From Aestuariibius violaceus (lineage in GTDB: Bacteria > Pseudomonadota > Alphaproteobacteria > Rhodobacterales > Rhodobacteraceae): DNA of 64,000 nucleotides. The position numbers and the translations under genes are program-made. Shown here piece by piece: positions 42,520 to 52,097 of this stretch. The notes under the pieces are model-generated. The model did not search any database, was not told the DNA's origin, and was given only the letters and a program-made list of their open reading frames with translations. The stretch is taken from positions 174,628-238,627 of the forward strand of contig NZ_JBFONT020000005.1 of assembly GCF_040779325.2 (NCBI RefSeq). The letters run 5' to 3'. Positions within the stretch are counted from its first letter, which is position 1; the number at the start of each line of letters is the position of its first letter.

Positions 42520-42599
42520 GATCGGGTCTCCTTCCTCTGACAACATCCGGGTAACGGTGCGGTGGCGCCAGAAGTTCCTTGACCCGATACTAACGCAAG

Positions 42600-43379
42600 T
42601 CAGGCCGCCAGGTCGACCCAGACGGGCACATGGTCCGACGGTTTCTCTTTCGCGCGCACTTCGGCCTCGATCCCACAGTCCCGCATCAAATCGGCACATT
42701 GGGGTGTCATCAGCACATGGTCGATGCGGATCCCGTCGTTCCGATCGAACGCATTCGCTTGATAATCCCAGAACGAATAAAGGCCCGGCTGCGGATGGCG
42801 GGCGCGGATCGCCTCGGTGAAACCGAGGTTCACAATGCGACGATAAGCGTTTCGGCTTTCGAGCCGGAAGAGCGCGTCATCGCGCCAGGCATCGGGACGT
42901 GCGGCATCCTCTGCCTGCGGGATGATATTGTAGTCACCCGCCATCAGCGCCGGGGTCTCATCAGACAGGAGATCCTGCGCGCGGGTGAGGAGACGTTCCA
43001 TCCAGGCGAGCTTGTAATCGTATTTCGGCCCCGGCGATGGATTACCGTTGGGCAGATAGAGGCCGCAGAGGCGGATCGCCGCCTCGCCGACGACCGTGGC
43101 CTCGATCCAGCGCGCCTGCTCGTCGCTGTCGTCACCTGGCAGACCGCGCGCGACATCTTCGAGCGGGAGCTTGGAGAGGATCGCGACGCCGTTGAACCCT
43201 TTCTGCCCGTGGGTTTCGACGTTGTAGCCGCGATCTTCGAACGGCTCACGGGGGAACGCTTCGTCGACCGACTTGATTTCCTGTAGCAGGGCGACGTCCG
43301 GCGCGCTCTCATCCAGCCAGTCAAGGACAGCGGGCAGGCGAGCCTTCACACCGTTGATGTTGAATGTCGCGATCTTCAT
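42600..43379 (-). CDS. xthA: Exodeoxyribonuclease III
   Basis: The AP endonuclease/3'-exonuclease of 259 residues shows the EEP-fold motifs: IATFNINGVKARL, LLQEIKS (metal-binding Glu), GLYLPNGNP, LMAGDYNIIPQ (Asp/Asn catalytic), SFWDYQANAFDRNDGIRIDHVL and PSDHVPVWVDL (catalytic His). ATG 43379 follows a GTG in the same frame; either could initiate. It repairs abasic sites. It lies in a minus-strand series but is separated from its neighbours by 40-80 bp. Confidence 0.93.
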   Translation of the reverse strand: MKIATFNINGVKARLPAVLDWLDESAPDVALLQEIKSVDEAFPREPFEDRGYNVETHGQKGFNGVAILSKLPLEDVARGLPGDDSDEQARWIEATVVGEAAIRLCGLYLPNGNPSPGPKYDYKLAWMERLLTRAQDLLSDETPALMAGDYNIIPQAEDAARPDAWRDDALFRLESRNAYRRIVNLGFTEAIRARHPQPGLYSFWDYQANAFDRNDGIRIDHVLMTPQCADLMRDCGIEAEVRAKEKPSDHVPVWVDLAA

Positions 43380-43421
43380 CACCTTTACCTGCCCGAGCAG
43401 AAAGCCTGGCGCAAGCAGCGA

Positions 43422-43811
43422 TCATACTGGCATGTTCTCGAACGGATCGCGGCGCAGATAGGCGCGGGCGTCATCCTCTTCTTCGGCCGAGAACACCCGC
43501 ATGTCGATGCCAGGAACGATCGCCTCTTCGATGCGTGCCGCCGCAAGAAGCCAGTCCTGATTTGCAACGACAGCGATGCGGGCAAAGTTGTCGAGGGTTC
43601 CGAGCAGAGGCACCACCCGGTTCAGTTCCGCGGCAAGGGCCCCCATGCTTGGCATTTCGACGTCGATATATCTCAGGAGAAGGCCGGCATCCTCTAGCGT
43701 CTCAGCCTTGGCGATAAACGCATCGAGCGCTCCAGCCATCTCTTCGGTCTCGACCCGGCCCGAGATATCAACTGTCAGAATGTTGTCTTCGACGTCTCTC
43801 AGTTCGAACAT
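43422..43811 (-). CDS. SpoIIAA-like STAS/SEC14-type protein
   Basis: This 129-residue protein matches the SpoIIAA-like pattern: ILTVDISGRVETEEM, a helix, LLRYIDVEMPSMGA, then FARIAVVANQDWLLA and the C-terminal AEEEDDARAYL. Such proteins adopt the STAS fold and may bind lipid or nucleotide. No phosphorylatable serine like that of SpoIIAA is evident. The ATG at 43811 begins immediately before the fold. The role is unknown. Confidence 0.8.
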   Translation of the reverse strand: MFELRDVEDNILTVDISGRVETEEMAGALDAFIAKAETLEDAGLLLRYIDVEMPSMGALAAELNRVVPLLGTLDNFARIAVVANQDWLLAAARIEEAIVPGIDMRVFSAEEEDDARAYLRRDPFENMPV

Positions 43812-43850
43812 ATGTCAGCATACCGCCAGAAGGGCAGGGCTGGCCAGATC

Positions 43851-44177
43851 TTACATTGAAAAGCTGGTTCCGCAGCCGCAGCTTGAGGTGGCGTTGGGAT
43901 TTTCGATGACGAAACGAGCACCAATCAGTTCGTCGGCGAAGTCGATCTGAGCATCCTGAAGGAATGGCAGCGAGACGCTGTCGATCACGACCTTCTCGCC
44001 CGCGCCTTCAAGGATCAGATCATCCTCCTTCGGTGCGTCGAGCGTGATCTCATATTGAAAGCCCGAGCATCCACCGCCTTCCACGGCAACGCGCAAGGCC
44101 TTGCCTTCGGCGGACGCGCCGATTTCGGACAGGCGTTCGAAGGCGCGATCGGTCACTTTCGGGGGCAGGGTCAGCAT
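43851..44177 (-). CDS. erpA: Iron-sulfur cluster insertion protein (A-type carrier, ErpA/IscA)
   Basis: The protein of 108 residues carries Fe-S clusters to apo-enzymes. The three conserved cysteines are present: Cys37 in GGGCSGF and Cys100/Cys102 in SSCGCG. ATG 44177 gives the usual N-terminus; a start 75 bp upstream would reach across the ribosome site of the divergent dgt gene. The two genes are divergent with about 50 bp between them. Confidence 0.93.
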   Translation of the reverse strand: MLTLPPKVTDRAFERLSEIGASAEGKALRVAVEGGGCSGFQYEITLDAPKEDDLILEGAGEKVVIDSVSLPFLQDAQIDFADELIGARFVIENPNATSSCGCGTSFSM

Positions 44178-44226
44178 GGGTCGGACCTTGGGATTTCCTC
44201 TGAGCTGCAATATAGGAGGAGCCGAA

Positions 44227-45387
44227 GTGGCCCACAAGACGAGGCGCGCCATGCCAGCCCCCTATGCCTGCGATCCGAGCGTGAGCCGGGGGCGGCTCTA
44301 TCCCGAACCCGAAAGCAGCTTTCGGTCGTGCTTTCAACGGGATCGCGACCGGATCATCCATTCGAGCGCCTTCCGGCGGCTCAAGCACAAGACGCAGGTC
44401 TTCGTAGAGCATGAGGGGGACTACTTCCGCACCCGCTTGACCCATTCGATCGAGGTGGCTCAGGTGGCGCGAACGATTTCCGGCGCCTTGGGATTGAACG
44501 AGGAACTGACCGAGGCGGTGGCTCTGGCCCATGATCTTGGTCACACCCCGTTTGGCCACACGGGTGAGGACGCGCTGCACGCCTTGATGGCGCCCTATGG
44601 CGGGTTCGACCATAACGCGCAGGCGATCCGGATCGTGACCGCGCTGGAGCGGCACTACGCGGAGTTTGACGGGTTGAATCTCACCTGGGAAACCCTTGAA
44701 GGGATTGCAAAACACAATGGTCCGGTCAAACCGCCGCTGCCCGCTGCGCTGGCGGAATATGCGACGCGGCACGATCTGGAACTGGCGACCCATGCCAGCG
44801 CGGAGGCGCAGGTCGCGGCCTTGTCGGATGATGTCGCTTACAACAATCACGACCTGCATGACGGCCTTCGGGCGGGCCTCTTTACCGACGACGATATCTG
44901 CGGCTTGCCCATCGTCGGTCCGGCTTATGCGGAGGTCGACCGCACCTATCCGGGGCTGGAGCCCCGCAGGCGGCGGCATGAAGCGCTGAGGCGTGTCTTC
45001 GGCGCGATGGTCAGCGATGTGATCAAAGTCTCACGGGCGGCGCTTGAGACCTCTGGTGCGCAAACCGCGGACGATATCCGCACCCTCGGGCGGCAGGTGA
45101 TCCGTTTCTCCGACGGTATGTGGGCTGAGATCCAGGGGATCCGAGCCTTCCTGTTCGAGCGCATGTACCGCGCGCCCGACGTCAAGCGGATGCGCGCAGA
45201 TGTCACGCGCGTGGTCGAGGACCTCTTCCCGCTTTTTATGTCCGACCCCACTCAATTGCCCTCCGACTGGCGCACCGATGTGCTGGAGGCGGAGGATGAG
45301 GAGGCGCTGGCTCGGATCGTCGCCGACTACATCGCCGGGATGACGGACCGTTTCGCGCTAGAGACCCATCAGAGGCTGATCGGATAG
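44227..45387 (+). CDS. dgt: Deoxyguanosinetriphosphate triphosphohydrolase-like protein
   Basis: The HD-superfamily enzyme of 386 residues has RDRDRIIHSSAFRRLKHKTQ in the N-terminus, the first His in TRLTHSIEV, the HD pair in ALAHDLGHTPFGH and the later metal ligand in ALSDDVAYNNHD. It hydrolyses dNTP to nucleoside and triphosphate. The start is GTG at 44227, eight bases after a strong AGGAGG; ATG 44251 lacks such a site. It is followed 40 bp later by argS, probably in one transcript. Confidence 0.93.
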   Translation: MAHKTRRAMPAPYACDPSVSRGRLYPEPESSFRSCFQRDRDRIIHSSAFRRLKHKTQVFVEHEGDYFRTRLTHSIEVAQVARTISGALGLNEELTEAVALAHDLGHTPFGHTGEDALHALMAPYGGFDHNAQAIRIVTALERHYAEFDGLNLTWETLEGIAKHNGPVKPPLPAALAEYATRHDLELATHASAEAQVAALSDDVAYNNHDLHDGLRAGLFTDDDICGLPIVGPAYAEVDRTYPGLEPRRRRHEALRRVFGAMVSDVIKVSRAALETSGAQTADDIRTLGRQVIRFSDGMWAEIQGIRAFLFERMYRAPDVKRMRADVTRVVEDLFPLFMSDPTQLPSDWRTDVLEAEDEEALARIVADYIAGMTDRFALETHQRLIG

Positions 45388-45427
45388 GCGCTGGCATCCG
45401 CCGCGCCGCCGCGCTAAGCGCACGCCC

Positions 45428-47161
45428 ATGAACATCTTTGCCGATATCCGCGCCCTTGTCGTCGAGACGCTTGAAAGCCTGGCAGCCGACGGAAAGCTGC
45501 CCGAAGGGCTGAGTTACGACAACGTCACCGTCGAGCCGCCGCGTGATGCAGGACACGGCGACATGGCGACGAACGCAGCGATGGTGCTGGCCAAGCCTGC
45601 GGGCATGAAGCCGCGCGACATCGCTGAGGTACTAGCGGAGCGGCTGACGGGCGATGACCGGATCGCCGAAGCACAGGTGGCGGGGCCGGGGTTCCTCAAC
45701 ATGAGGCTGACGCCCGCCGTCTGGCAGGCCGTGGTGCGGTCTGCGCTGGCTGATCCAGGTTACGGCCAGTCGGCGGTGGGCGCCGGGCAGAAGGTCAATG
45801 TCGAATACGTCTCGGCCAATCCGACCGGGCCGCTCCATGTGGGTCATACGCGGGGGGCGGTGTTCGGGGATGCGCTGGCCTCTTTGCTGGGTTTCGCAGG
45901 CTACGACGTCACCCGGGAATACTACATCAATGATGGCGGCGCGCAGGTCGATACGCTCGCCCGGTCGGTCTACCTTCGCTACCTCGAAGCGCATGGGGAG
46001 GATGTCGAGTTCCCGGACGGGACGTATCCGGGCGACTACCTCGTCGCGGTCGGCGAGGCGCTGAAGGAGAAGGTTGGCGACCAGTTCGTCGGCAAGGGCG
46101 AACAGTACTGGCTGGCCGAGGTGCGGGATTTTGCGTCGGATGCGATGATGGACCTGATCCGCGAGGATCTGGCGGCAATCGGCGTCGAGATGGATGTCTT
46201 CTTCTCCGAGAAATCGCTCTACGGCACGGGCCGGATCGAGGCGGCGATCGACAGCCTGCGCGACAAGGATCTGATCTATCGCGGTACGCTGGAGCCGCCC
46301 AAGGGCAAGGTACCCGAGGATTGGGAGCCGCGGGAGCAGACGCTTTTCCGCTCGACCGCCCATGGCGACGACGTGGACCGGCCGATCCAGAAATCCGACG
46401 GCTCCTGGACCTACTTTGCCCCCGACATCGCCTATCACTACGACAAGATCGAGCGGGGCTTCGATCAGTTGATCGATGTCTTCGGCGCCGACCATGGCGG
46501 TTATGTCAAGCGGATGAAGGCGGCGGTCTCGGCCTTGTCGGACGGCAAGGTCCCGGTCGATATCAAGCTCTGCCAGCTTGTCCGGCTCTTCAAGAAAGGC
46601 GAGCCATTCAAGATGTCGAAGCGGGCAGGGACGTTCATTACCTTGCGCGATGTCGTCGACGAGGTCGGTCCGGACGTGACGCGGTTCACGATGCTGACCC
46701 GCAAGAACGACGCGCCGCTCGATTTCGACTTCGACAAGGTGGTCGAGCAGTCGAAGGACAACCCGGTTTTCTATGTCCAGTACGCCCATGCGCGGGTCAA
46801 ATCAGTGTTGCGGAAGGCAGAGATCGATGTGAGCGACGAGGCGCTGGCCGAGGCGGACCTTTCGGTGCTGGACCACGATGCGCAACTCGATGTCGCGCGG
46901 AAGATTGCCGAATGGCCACGCCTGGTCGAGATCGCGGCGCGCACGAACGAACCGCACAGGATCGCCTTCTATCTCTATGATTTGGCAAGTGTTTTCCATT
47001 CTCTCTGGAATCGCGGCAACGACGATCCGTCGCTCAGGTTCCTGCAGGAGGGCGATGAGGCCACAAGTCGGTCGAAAATCGCCCTTGCCCGGGCGGTTGC
47101 GGTTGTTTTGGCGACCGGTCTGGGTATCCTCGGCGTCACTCCTGCGGAAGAGATGCGCTAA
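45428..47161 (+). CDS. argS: Arginyl-tRNA synthetase
   Basis: This 577-residue class I synthetase has the HIGH-type motif ANPTGPLHVGHTRGAVFGD (residues ~125-143), the KMSKRAG loop near residue 395 and a C-terminal anticodon-binding DALR domain (VFHSLWNRGND... PAEEMR). It charges tRNA-Arg in the cytoplasm. ATG 45428 is used, with no other start before the first Arg-tRNA domain. It heads the argS-SPOR-nagZ-scpAB run. Confidence 0.96.
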   Translation: MNIFADIRALVVETLESLAADGKLPEGLSYDNVTVEPPRDAGHGDMATNAAMVLAKPAGMKPRDIAEVLAERLTGDDRIAEAQVAGPGFLNMRLTPAVWQAVVRSALADPGYGQSAVGAGQKVNVEYVSANPTGPLHVGHTRGAVFGDALASLLGFAGYDVTREYYINDGGAQVDTLARSVYLRYLEAHGEDVEFPDGTYPGDYLVAVGEALKEKVGDQFVGKGEQYWLAEVRDFASDAMMDLIREDLAAIGVEMDVFFSEKSLYGTGRIEAAIDSLRDKDLIYRGTLEPPKGKVPEDWEPREQTLFRSTAHGDDVDRPIQKSDGSWTYFAPDIAYHYDKIERGFDQLIDVFGADHGGYVKRMKAAVSALSDGKVPVDIKLCQLVRLFKKGEPFKMSKRAGTFITLRDVVDEVGPDVTRFTMLTRKNDAPLDFDFDKVVEQSKDNPVFYVQYAHARVKSVLRKAEIDVSDEALAEADLSVLDHDAQLDVARKIAEWPRLVEIAARTNEPHRIAFYLYDLASVFHSLWNRGNDDPSLRFLQEGDEATSRSKIALARAVAVVLATGLGILGVTPAEEMR

Positions 47162-47233
47162 AGCGCACGCGGCCCGCAGGGGTGGGCAGTATTGAAAAGA
47201 GACGGCGGGATATACCTGCCGCAGCGAGGCGAT

Positions 47234-48229
47234 ATGGCAGTCAACGGGTTCGAGGACAGCTCCCCGGCGCATACCAGTGCGGCGGGCACAGGGCGTTTGG
47301 TCAATCTGGCAGGGGCGGCGATGTCGCTGGCGCTGATGGCGGGCATCGGCGTCTGGGGCTACAAGCTGGTCGTGCGTGACGTGAGCGGCATCCCTGTGGT
47401 GCGTGCGCTTGAGGGGCCCATGCGCGCCGCACCTGAGGATCCAGGCGGCGTGGTGGCGGTTCATCAGGGGCTTGCGGTCAACGAGGTGGCCGCGGTTGGA
47501 ACGGCCGGCGGGCCGGAAGACCGGCTTGTACTGGCGCCACAGGAGATCGATTTGACCGACGAAGACGAACCCGTGCTCGCCGGTGGAGAACTGGCTCTGG
47601 TCGAGGGCGATGATGCCCCCCTGATCCCGGCTGAACTGTTCGAAGAGCCGCCCGCCTACGAACGCGCCATCATGGCGGCGGAAGGTCTGGCCCGTATCGA
47701 CGCACCAGCCCAAGAAGGTGAGGCCGAACTTGTTCTGGCCGCGGCGCCCGGTCCGCAAACCCCCGTCCGAGAGGCTGCGCCCGAAGTCGACGCCGTTCAG
47801 GCGGTTCTGGAAGCCGTCGTCGCTGGAGCGGATATTCCGCAGTTCGAGGTCATCCCGGCGAGCGTTCCCGGCGTGATCCGGTCCGAACGTCCGCGCCTGC
47901 GCCCCGAAGGCTCTGGCCTCGTGGCGCCGATCCCGGCGGCTTCGTTTCAGGCGACGCTGGCCGCGGACGAGATCGCAGAAGGAACGCAGCTCGTCCAACT
48001 CGGCGCGTTCGACAGCCCGGAGATCGCCCGTTCCGAATGGACGCGCCTGACCGGCAGCTTCGATGATTATTTCGTAGAGAAGGCGCGCATCGTCCAACAG
48101 ACGGAGCGCAACGGCCGCACGTTCTATCGTCTGCGGGCCCATGGCTTCGAAGATCTGAGCGACGCGCGCCGGTTCTGCGCTGCGCTGACCGCCAAGCGGG
48201 CAGAGTGCATTCCGGTGACCGCCCGCTAG
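47234..48229 (+). CDS. SPOR-domain membrane protein
   Basis: The protein (331 residues from ATG 47234) has one membrane helix (LAGAAMSLALMAGIGVWGYKL, first ~50 residues), a long acidic Ala/Glu/Pro-rich periplasmic stretch and a C-terminal SPOR domain (TQLVQLGAFDSPEIARSEW... FYRLRAHGFEDLSDARRFC). SPOR domains bind denuded septal peptidoglycan, so it should localise to the division site. A TTG at 47192 would add 14 residues. It is next to nagZ, consistent with a role in wall turnover. Confidence 0.88.
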   Translation: MAVNGFEDSSPAHTSAAGTGRLVNLAGAAMSLALMAGIGVWGYKLVVRDVSGIPVVRALEGPMRAAPEDPGGVVAVHQGLAVNEVAAVGTAGGPEDRLVLAPQEIDLTDEDEPVLAGGELALVEGDDAPLIPAELFEEPPAYERAIMAAEGLARIDAPAQEGEAELVLAAAPGPQTPVREAAPEVDAVQAVLEAVVAGADIPQFEVIPASVPGVIRSERPRLRPEGSGLVAPIPAASFQATLAADEIAEGTQLVQLGAFDSPEIARSEWTRLTGSFDDYFVEKARIVQQTERNGRTFYRLRAHGFEDLSDARRFCAALTAKRAECIPVTAR

Positions 48230-48230
48230 G

Positions 48231-49226
48231 ATGGGGCAGGGCGCCTTTATCACCGGCTGCGCAGGCCGCGCTGTCACCAAGGCGGAAAAGGCGCTCTTTC
48301 GCGAGGCCGATCCTTGGGGATTCATCCTCTTTGCCCGAAATATCGAGACTCCTGCCCAGACACGCCGGTTGGTCGCCGATCTGCGGGAAAGTGTCGGGCG
48401 TGATGCCCCCGTCCTGATCGACCAGGAGGGTGGGCGGGTTCAACGCCTGAAACCGCCGATCTGGCGGGCCTACCCCCCGGCGCTTGATCAGGTCCGTGCG
48501 ACCGCCGGATCGGTGCGGGCGATGTATCTGCGCCAGCGCCTGATTTCCGCGGAGTTGCATGATATTGGCATCGATGTGAACTGCGTGCCGTGCCTCGACC
48601 TGCTGACCGATGAAACCCATCCGATGCTCGCCAACCGTCTTCTCGGCGCCGAAACCGACGAGATCGTTCCCCTCGCCCAAGCGATCATCGATGGCGGCCG
48701 CGACGGTGGCGTGCGGTCGGTCATCAAGCACTTGCCGGGCTATGGCCGCGCCAGCCTCGACAGCCACAAAGCACTGCCGCGCGTCGACACGCCACTGGCC
48801 GAGCTGACCGAGACCGATTTCGAGCCGTTCCGGCCCTTCGCGGACGAGGCAATGGGGATGACGGCCCATATCCTTTTCACCGATGTCGATCCCGACCGGC
48901 CCGTCACCCAGTCCCCGGACGGCATCCGCCTGATCCGGGAACAGATCGGGTTCGATGGCCTTTTGATGACAGACGATATCTCGATGGAGGCGCTTTCGGG
49001 CAGCATCACGGAGCGGTCGAGGGCATCGCTTGCCGCAGGGTGCGACCTCGTCCTGCATTGCAACGGCGCGTTTGACGAGATCCAGATCGTCGCCGAAACC
49101 TGCGGCGCGATGACTGAGGCGTCACAGGCCCGCGCGGATCGTGCCGTTACCGCGACGCTCACGCCCATCGAGGATGACATCCCTGCGCTTTTGGCAGAGT
49201 ATGAGGCCCTGTTGAAAGGGGCCTGA
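48231..49226 (+). CDS. nagZ: Beta-N-acetylhexosaminidase (NagZ)
   Basis: The GH3 enzyme of 331 residues removes GlcNAc from anhydro-muropeptides during wall recycling. Motifs: PVLIDQEGGRVQRLKPP, KHLPGYGRASLDSHKALP (with the DSH general acid/base) and GLLMTDDISMEAL (with the Asp nucleophile). The usual PGHG appears as PGYG, a change worth noting. It starts 1 bp after the SPOR gene stop and is followed after 3 bp by scpA. Confidence 0.93.
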   Translation: MGQGAFITGCAGRAVTKAEKALFREADPWGFILFARNIETPAQTRRLVADLRESVGRDAPVLIDQEGGRVQRLKPPIWRAYPPALDQVRATAGSVRAMYLRQRLISAELHDIGIDVNCVPCLDLLTDETHPMLANRLLGAETDEIVPLAQAIIDGGRDGGVRSVIKHLPGYGRASLDSHKALPRVDTPLAELTETDFEPFRPFADEAMGMTAHILFTDVDPDRPVTQSPDGIRLIREQIGFDGLLMTDDISMEALSGSITERSRASLAAGCDLVLHCNGAFDEIQIVAETCGAMTEASQARADRAVTATLTPIEDDIPALLAEYEALLKGA

Positions 49227-49229
49227 CCC

Positions 49230-50018
49230 ATGTCCGAGCCGGAGCGCTCTGAAAGCAACGTGATTTCCGTCAGCGACCGGCTTGCCGCCGAGGCGCTGAT
49301 CGTGGACGTCGACGGCTTCGAGGGGCCGCTCGACCTGCTTTTGTCGCTGGGGCGGACGCAGAAGGTCGACTTGCGCCAGATCAGTATCCTGGCGCTGGCC
49401 GAACAGTACCTTGCCTTTATCGAAAAGGCCCGCGACCTGCGGATCGAGCTGGCTGCCGACTACCTCGTGATGGCCGCCTGGCTTGCCTTTCTGAAATCTC
49501 GCCTGCTGCTGCCCCCCGATCCCGCCGAGGAAGGCCCGACGGGGGAGGAATTGGCCGCCCATCTCGCTTTCCAGCTGGAACGGCTCCAAGCGATGCGGGA
49601 ACATGCGGCCAAGCTGATGGCGCGCGACCAACTGGGCCGTGACTTCTTCGCCCGTGGCATCACCGAGGACGTGGCCCGGGTCCGTCGGGTGACCTACACC
49701 GCGACGCTTCTCGATCTGATGCAGGGCTATGCCCGGATCCGCACCAAGGACGAGTTCCGCCCCTTCGTGATGGACCGTGACGCGGTGCTGACGATGGAGG
49801 AGGCGCTGGCCCGGATGCGGCCGCTGATCGGCTTTGCTGGCGAGTGGACCGACATCTCGTCCTACATGCCCGAGGGGTGGGAGACCGACCCGGCAAAGCG
49901 GCGCTCTGCCACGGCGGCGACATTTGCGGCATCTCTTGAACTTGCCAAGGAAGGCAAGATCGAGATCCGCCAGGGCGACACCTTCGCCCCGATCCAGATC
50001 CGGAGAAAAGATGCCTGA
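49230..50018 (+). CDS. scpA: Segregation and condensation protein A
   Basis: The kleisin protein of 262 residues bridges the SMC head domains in chromosome condensation. Landmarks are FEGPLDLLLSLGRTQKVDLRQISI, the helix LAADYLVMAAWLAFLKSRLLLPP and a C-terminal winged-helix end (ASLELAKEGKIEIRQGDTFAPI). It overlaps scpB by 8 bp. Confidence 0.93.
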   Translation: MSEPERSESNVISVSDRLAAEALIVDVDGFEGPLDLLLSLGRTQKVDLRQISILALAEQYLAFIEKARDLRIELAADYLVMAAWLAFLKSRLLLPPDPAEEGPTGEELAAHLAFQLERLQAMREHAAKLMARDQLGRDFFARGITEDVARVRRVTYTATLLDLMQGYARIRTKDEFRPFVMDRDAVLTMEEALARMRPLIGFAGEWTDISSYMPEGWETDPAKRRSATAATFAASLELAKEGKIEIRQGDTFAPIQIRRKDA

Positions 50019-50667
50019 AGATCAGCAGGATACGGAAGAAAGCCTGTTCGAAGCCCCGCCCATGGGTGAGCAGGAACGGATGGTGGAGGCGATTCTTTTC
50101 GCGTCCGCCGAACCTGTGTCGATCCGCGAGCTGACGGGCCGGATGCCGCACGGCTCGGAACCGGCGAAGGCCCTCGAGCACCTGCGCAAGCGGTATGAGG
50201 GGCGGGGTGTCGCGCTGAGCAAGATCGACGATGCCTGGGCGTTCCGCACGGCGCCGGATCTTGGATTTCTCATGCAGAAGGAGACGGTTGAGACCCGCAA
50301 GCTGTCCCGCGCCGCGATTGAGACGCTGGCCATCGTTGCCTACCACCAGCCAGTCACCCGCGCCGAGATCGAAGAGATCCGGGGTGTCAGCGTCAGCCGC
50401 GGCACGATCGACCAGTTGATCGAGCTGGAGTGGATCCGGTTCGGCCGCCGCCGGATGACCCCGGGGCGGCCCGTGACGTTCGTTGTAACCGAGAGCTTCC
50501 TGGATCATTTCGGCCTTGAAAGTGCGCGTGATCTGCCGGGGCTTAAGGAGCTTCGGGCCGCGGGTCTGCTGGAAAATCGACCGCCGCCGGGCACAGCGCT
50601 CGAAGATGAGGCATCCGAGGGTGAGGATGACGAGGATCAGTCGGAAATGTTCGAGGACGAGGCGTGA
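50011..50667 (+). CDS. scpB: Segregation and condensation protein B
   Basis: This 218-residue protein has paired winged helices: MVEAILFASAEPVSIRELTGRM and LSRAAIETLAIVAYHQPVTRAEIEEIRGVSV in outline, then the RGRRMTPGRPVTF segment near residue 145. It forms the SMC-ScpAB complex. The start at 50011 has GGAGA before it and overlaps the end of scpA. The C-terminus is acidic. Confidence 0.93.
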   Translation: MPEDQQDTEESLFEAPPMGEQERMVEAILFASAEPVSIRELTGRMPHGSEPAKALEHLRKRYEGRGVALSKIDDAWAFRTAPDLGFLMQKETVETRKLSRAAIETLAIVAYHQPVTRAEIEEIRGVSVSRGTIDQLIELEWIRFGRRRMTPGRPVTFVVTESFLDHFGLESARDLPGLKELRAAGLLENRPPPGTALEDEASEGEDDEDQSEMFEDEA

Positions 50668-50725
50668 TACGGCTTGCGATGGCGCACCATGCCCCTACCT
50701 CTGAAGAGCTATCGGGAGGCCAGAG

Positions 50726-50926
50726 ATGAACACGAACCGATTGATCAACATGATGCTGCGGCGGGTGGTGTTTCAGGGAATCAATCGTGCGGCAGCCTAC
50801 ATCTCGCGCAGAACTGCGCCGAAGGGCGGGTCTGAAACCAAAGGCGGATCGCACGGCAAGGCCACGAAAAAGCTGGGAAAAACGGCCGCGCGATCCCTGC
50901 GTCTGGGCGGGCGCTTTATGCGCTGA
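50726..50926 (+). CDS. Small basic protein, 66 residues
   Basis: The frame starts at ATG 50726 with GGGAGG upstream. The product has an N-terminal amphipathic helix (INMMLRRVVFQGINRAAAYI) and a Lys/Arg-rich tail (KGGSHGKATKKLGKTAARSL). I do not recognise a named family. The charge suggests nucleic acid or membrane binding. It follows scpB by 58 bp and ends 6 bp before the end of the convergent dcd gene. Confidence 0.7.
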   Translation: MNTNRLINMMLRRVVFQGINRAAAYISRRTAPKGGSETKGGSHGKATKKLGKTAARSLRLGGRFMR

Positions 50927-50932
50927 CCGCCG

Positions 50933-52003
50933 TTACGGGTTCCGGAAGTGCTTTGACAGCTTCAGGCCCTGTCCCTGGTAGTTTGACGCAATGCCGGAGC
51001 CGTAGAGCTGCTCTGGCGCCTCCGCCATCGCCTCATAGATCAGCCGCCCGACGATCTGGCCGTGTTCCAGTGCGAAGGGCGCCTCGTGACACCGCACCTC
51101 CAGCACGCCACGGGAGCCTTGACCGCCCGCCGCGCCGTGACCAAAGCCGGGGTCGAAGAACCCGGCATAATGCACCCGGAATTCACCGACCATGGCAAGA
51201 TATGGCGCCATTTCAGCGGCATAGCCGGGTGGGATCGTCACGGCTTCACGGCTGACGAGGATGTAGAACGCGCCGGGATCGAGGATGATGCGACCGTCCT
51301 TTGCGGCGACGGGTTCCCAGAATTCGGCGGGGTCATAGTGACCGATCTTGTCGAGGTCGATCACCCCGGTATGGGGCTTTGCGCGATACCCGGCGGGGGT
51401 GCTGGTTCTGAGATCGACCGAGAAGCCGAGGCCGTCGTCGATCACCGGGTCGGTGTCGACAAGCCGCTGATCTTCATGAAGATTTCGCAGTTCTTTGTCA
51501 CCCAGGACGGCCTCGCCTTCGCGGAAGCGGACCTGATTGAGCCGCTGCCCGGGCCGGACGAGGACGGAGAAGGAACGGGGGCAGATCTCGGCATAGAGCG
51601 GGCCGGTATAGCCCGGTGCGATGCGATCGAATTCCTCTCCGCCATCGGTGATGGCCCGGGTCAGAAGGTCGAGGCGCCCGGTCGAGCTTTTGGCGTTGGC
51701 GACGGCCTGAATGCCCTCCGGAAGGGTCAGTCGTTCCATGAGCGGGACGAGGTAGACACAGCCTTTTTCCAAGACGGCACCGCCACTTAGGTCGATCCGG
51801 TGCATCTCGAATTCCGGGAGGCGGTCGGCGATGGATTTGCCTTTTCCCGCAAGGAAGGAGGCGCGGACGCGGTAGGCGGTGGTGCCGAGGCGCAGGTCGA
51901 GGGAGGCAGGCTGGATCTGTTCGGGCAGGATGGTGTCGTCGGCGGCGATGGCGCCGGCATCGATCAGGCGCCGGATGGCGCGGTCTGGCAGGACGCCTGG
52001 CAT
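50933..52003 (-). CDS. dcd: dCTP deaminase, long two-lobe form
   Basis: This 356-residue enzyme is about twice the size of E. coli Dcd and contains two dUTPase-like lobes. The active-site arginine/glutamate region is NAKSSTGRLDLLTRAITDGG (near residue 105) and GPLYAEICPRSFSVLVRPGQRLNQVRF follows in shortened form as PRSFSVLV; the second lobe has GRIILDPGAFYILVSREAV and GVLEVRCHEAPF. It feeds dTTP synthesis from dCTP. Ends a few bases from the small basic protein. Confidence 0.9.
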   Translation of the reverse strand: MPGVLPDRAIRRLIDAGAIAADDTILPEQIQPASLDLRLGTTAYRVRASFLAGKGKSIADRLPEFEMHRIDLSGGAVLEKGCVYLVPLMERLTLPEGIQAVANAKSSTGRLDLLTRAITDGGEEFDRIAPGYTGPLYAEICPRSFSVLVRPGQRLNQVRFREGEAVLGDKELRNLHEDQRLVDTDPVIDDGLGFSVDLRTSTPAGYRAKPHTGVIDLDKIGHYDPAEFWEPVAAKDGRIILDPGAFYILVSREAVTIPPGYAAEMAPYLAMVGEFRVHYAGFFDPGFGHGAAGGQGSRGVLEVRCHEAPFALEHGQIVGRLIYEAMAEAPEQLYGSGIASNYQGQGLKLSKHFRNP

Positions 52004-52097
52004 GGATCGAACTCTCCTCTCCCCGGGATTTCGGTCTTCTAACCCATTGGAAAGCAGAAGAATACCGGGATCATGAGGATCAGGTCAGTCGGTGATT

